Part shown: piece after piece, positions 62,299 to 64,000 of the stretch
Layout: each line of letters begins with the position of its first letter
Numbering within the stretch: position 1 is the stretch's first letter
Source of the DNA: JAEUMD01 sp050246945
GTDB taxonomy: Bacteria > Pseudomonadota > Alphaproteobacteria > Rhizobiales > Hyphomicrobiaceae
NCBI GenBank assembly: GCA_050246945.1
Contig: JBFWVC010000001.1
Span: 186,001 to 250,000 of the forward strand
Length of the DNA stretch: 64,000 nucleotides
Reading direction: 5' to 3'
The notes under the pieces: model-generated
The model's input: the letters and a program-made list of their open reading frames with translations, nothing else
Told to the model about the DNA's origin: nothing
The model's database searches: none
Made by a program: the position numbers and the translations under genes

Positions 62299-62934
62299 AT
62301 GAGCCGCGAGCAGCCCGGTGCCGCATCCGCCAAGACAACCAACCAGGACGCCGACAGGCCGCGCAGGTCCGGCTGGGTCGTGCTGCCGGTGGCCATGTTC
62401 TTCGGCCTCGCCATCATGTTTGCATTCGCGCTTTTCTCTGGCGATCCCTCCAAGCTTCCTTCGGCACTGATCGGACGTCCAGCGCCGCAGACCGAATTTG
62501 CGCCGCTGGAGGGCTTGAAAAACGCCGACCATCCGGTTCCCGGCTTCAAGACCGCGGATCTTGCTGATGGAAACGTGAAGCTTGTCAACTTCTGGGCCTC
62601 GTGGTGCATTCCGTGCGTGCAGGAGCATCCGATGCTGATCGAGCTGGCAAAGCGTACCGGCATCTCCATCCTCGGCGTCAATTACAAGGACGATCCCGCC
62701 GCCGCTCGCCGTTTCATCGGCCGCTATGGCAATCCCTACAAGGCAGTCGGCGTCGATCCGCAGGGACGCGGTGCCATCGAGTGGGGGGTCTACGGTATGC
62801 CCGAGAGCTTCGTCGTCGATGCCAAGGGCCGCATTGCCTACAAGCACGTCGGCCCGATCTCCATGGAATCCCTGGAGGAAAAGGTTATCCCCGCGATCGA
62901 GAAGGCGCGCGGCGAGGCCAAGGCCGGTAGCTGA
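62299..62934 (+). CDS. ccmG: Cytochrome c biogenesis thioredoxin CcmG/DsbE
   Basis: The protein has 211 residues from ATG at 62299. The N-terminal anchor helix (WVVLPVAMFFGLAIMFAFAL) is followed by a thioredoxin domain with LVNFWASWCIPCVQEHPML (active CxxC near residue 105) and WGVYGMPESFVVDAKGRI (cis-Pro and the CcmG Glu region). It reduces apocytochrome c or CcmH in the periplasm. A GTG at 62251 is an alternative start. It ends the local ccmABCDG operon, converging on the carbonic anhydrase. Confidence 0.95.
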   Translation: MSREQPGAASAKTTNQDADRPRRSGWVVLPVAMFFGLAIMFAFALFSGDPSKLPSALIGRPAPQTEFAPLEGLKNADHPVPGFKTADLADGNVKLVNFWASWCIPCVQEHPMLIELAKRTGISILGVNYKDDPAAARRFIGRYGNPYKAVGVDPQGRGAIEWGVYGMPESFVVDAKGRIAYKHVGPISMESLEEKVIPAIEKARGEAKAGS

Positions 62935-62986
62935 GGCGGCGGCATCGGAGCGCCCGATCACATGCCGGAACTGGCCTGCACCAGCC

Positions 62987-63625
62987 TCACAGATCGTAAT
63001 AGTCGCCCGTGAGCTGGTTCAGCACTGAAAGCGTGCCCGTGGCGATATCGAAATAGGCGCCGTGCAGAGTCAACTTCCCTTTGCCTTCCAGAATTTGGAT
63101 GCACGGGAACGTGCGCAGATTCTTAAGCGACGTTTTGATGCCTTCCAGTTCCAGCGCCCTGAGGCGCTCCGCAGAGGTAAGACCTTGATGCTTGGACAGG
63201 ACGGCCAGTCGCGCGTCATCCAGCATCGACATCCACTTGGAGATGAAGAGTGCTTCAGTCTGCTTCGCCGCGGTTTGTTCCAGCGCAGCTTTGACGCCGC
63301 CGCAGCCCGCATGGCCCATCACCACGACGTGTTTGACCCTCAGGTTCAAGAGCGCAAATTCCAGCGCCGCTGAGACGCCGTGGAACTTGCCGTCCGATTC
63401 ATAAGGTGGAATGAGGTTTGCGACGTTGCGCATGACGAAAAGTTCTCCCGGCATCGCCGAGAAAATCGTCTCAGGATCGACACGGCTGTCACAGCACGAC
63501 ACGATCATCACGTCAGGATGCTGCCCGTGTGTGGCAAGCTCCTCGTATCGGTCCATGTTGGGCGTGAAATGCCGAAATTTGAAACGAAGATACCGTTCCG
63601 ACAAATGCTCTGGGAACTGCGTCAT
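62987..63625 (-). CDS. Beta-class carbonic anhydrase
   Basis: The protein has 212 residues. Zinc ligands are in VMIVSCCDSRVDPETIF (Cys and the Asp/Arg dyad) and VVVMGHAGCGGVKAAL (His and Cys). It also has FVMRNVANLIPPY, typical of beta enzymes. It interconverts carbon dioxide and bicarbonate in the cytoplasm, feeding carboxylases. It sits between ccmG and pdxY; the latter is on the same strand 122 bases upstream. Confidence 0.95.
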   Translation of the reverse strand: MTQFPEHLSERYLRFKFRHFTPNMDRYEELATHGQHPDVMIVSCCDSRVDPETIFSAMPGELFVMRNVANLIPPYESDGKFHGVSAALEFALLNLRVKHVVVMGHAGCGGVKAALEQTAAKQTEALFISKWMSMLDDARLAVLSKHQGLTSAERLRALELEGIKTSLKNLRTFPCIQILEGKGKLTLHGAYFDIATGTLSVLNQLTGDYYDL

Positions 63626-63747
63626 TGGCGTGACTGTGCCTCTTGTTATGTCTGCGGTGCGAAATGGTTAGCCGAGACAGTGGCGTGAGTCGAGATGGCC
63701 TAGCGCGCTGCAAGATGTAAGAAGCCTCAACCTCGCGGCGTCCTGCT

Positions 63748-64000
63748 CTATCCATAGACCGGCGCCAGTACGGCCGGGTCTGCAACGACGGCGCGCCGAA
63801 GGCTGGATACGAGCCGCAGTTCGGCCGAACCCACGCTTTCGCCAATGGCGAGTTGCACGCCAGCCGACGCCCGAGCCATCGCTTGGGCGTGGTTGTGTCC
63901 GCACAGAAGATGGCCGAGCAGCAAAGCCGCGAAGAGATCGCCGGTCCCGTGAGGCACGCGCTCCAGGAGCGGCGCGGCACACATCAGCGCGTCATCTGCA
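63748..64000 (-). CDS. pdxY: Pyridoxal kinase, C-terminal part (runs off right edge)
   Basis: The minus-strand frame is open to the right edge (reading ADDAL then MCAAPLLERVPHGTGDLF) and ends at 63748. The visible GTGD anion-hole motif with catalytic Asp, in VPHGTGDLFAALLLGHLL, matches PdxY/PdxK of the ribokinase fold. About 83 residues are present; the substrate-binding N-terminal part is outside the window. It phosphorylates pyridoxal for PLP salvage. Partial because of the window edge, not damage. Confidence 0.82.
   Translation of the reverse strand, partial: ADDALMCAAPLLERVPHGTGDLFAALLLGHLLCGHNHAQAMARASAGVQLAIGESVGSAELRLVSSLRRAVVADPAVLAPVYG

Overview
The window reads as chromosome from a high-GC alphaproteobacterium, most likely of the order Hyphomicrobiales (Rhizobiales). 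The signs are the gene order hemE / ppsR / maf / aroE / coaE / dnaQ / secB, the parAB-rsmG-mnmG-mnmE-rho block, the families DUF2865, DUF2794, DUF1223 and IalB, and a ccmABCDG cytochrome c maturation cluster next to acnA. I cannot name the genus. Almost all genes are housekeeping. No rRNA, tRNA, CRISPR array or recognisable transposase was seen.

Left part (1-19 kb): the 5' part of ftsK (running off the left edge) and an aminotransferase are followed by a DUF2147 protein gene. Next is an apparent inserted block (about 3650-7740) carrying a minus-strand pair, a HlyD-type membrane fusion protein and a BcsA/BgsA-like glycosyltransferase, resembling the bgsBA mixed-linkage beta-glucan system. The block lies between an intact DUF2147 gene and a decayed second copy of that gene's 3' end (7741-7996). 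The HlyD gene carries an in-frame TAA. Then come amt, an unknown conserved-looking gene, an AT-rich Panacea-domain toxin-antitoxin pair, yggS, leuS-lptE-holA, a PfkB-family kinase and an HTH/phasin-like protein.

Central part (19-35 kb): this looks like the chromosome origin. coaA, hisE, parB, parA, rsmG, mnmG, mnmE, rho, hemJ and hemE all lie on the minus strand. ppsR, maf, aroE, coaE and dnaQ lie on the plus strand. The turning point is the 422-bp hemE/ppsR gap, which holds a perfect DnaA box and AT-rich stretches, as expected of an alphaproteobacterial oriC. Seven parS-like sites lie in two clusters flanking mnmG (23.2-23.5 and 25.5-25.6 kb). Gene direction therefore points away from the proposed origin on both sides.

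Right part (35-64 kb): secB, fxsA, a Tim44-domain protein, mltA-smr, an IalB-like protein, an SPOUT RNA methyltransferase, a quinone oxidoreductase, an SDR dehydrogenase, two DUF2865 paralogues, thpR, tesA with a divergent ybbA-ybbP ABC transporter, a Bax-inhibitor protein, DUF2794, a candidate structured RNA, an M3 oligopeptidase, DUF1223, acnA, the ccmABCDG operon, a beta-carbonic anhydrase and the 3' end of pdxY.

The best candidates for something unusual are the disrupted bgsBA-like island, the Panacea/RelE-like pair, the oriC/parS architecture and the structured RNA near 53.1 kb.
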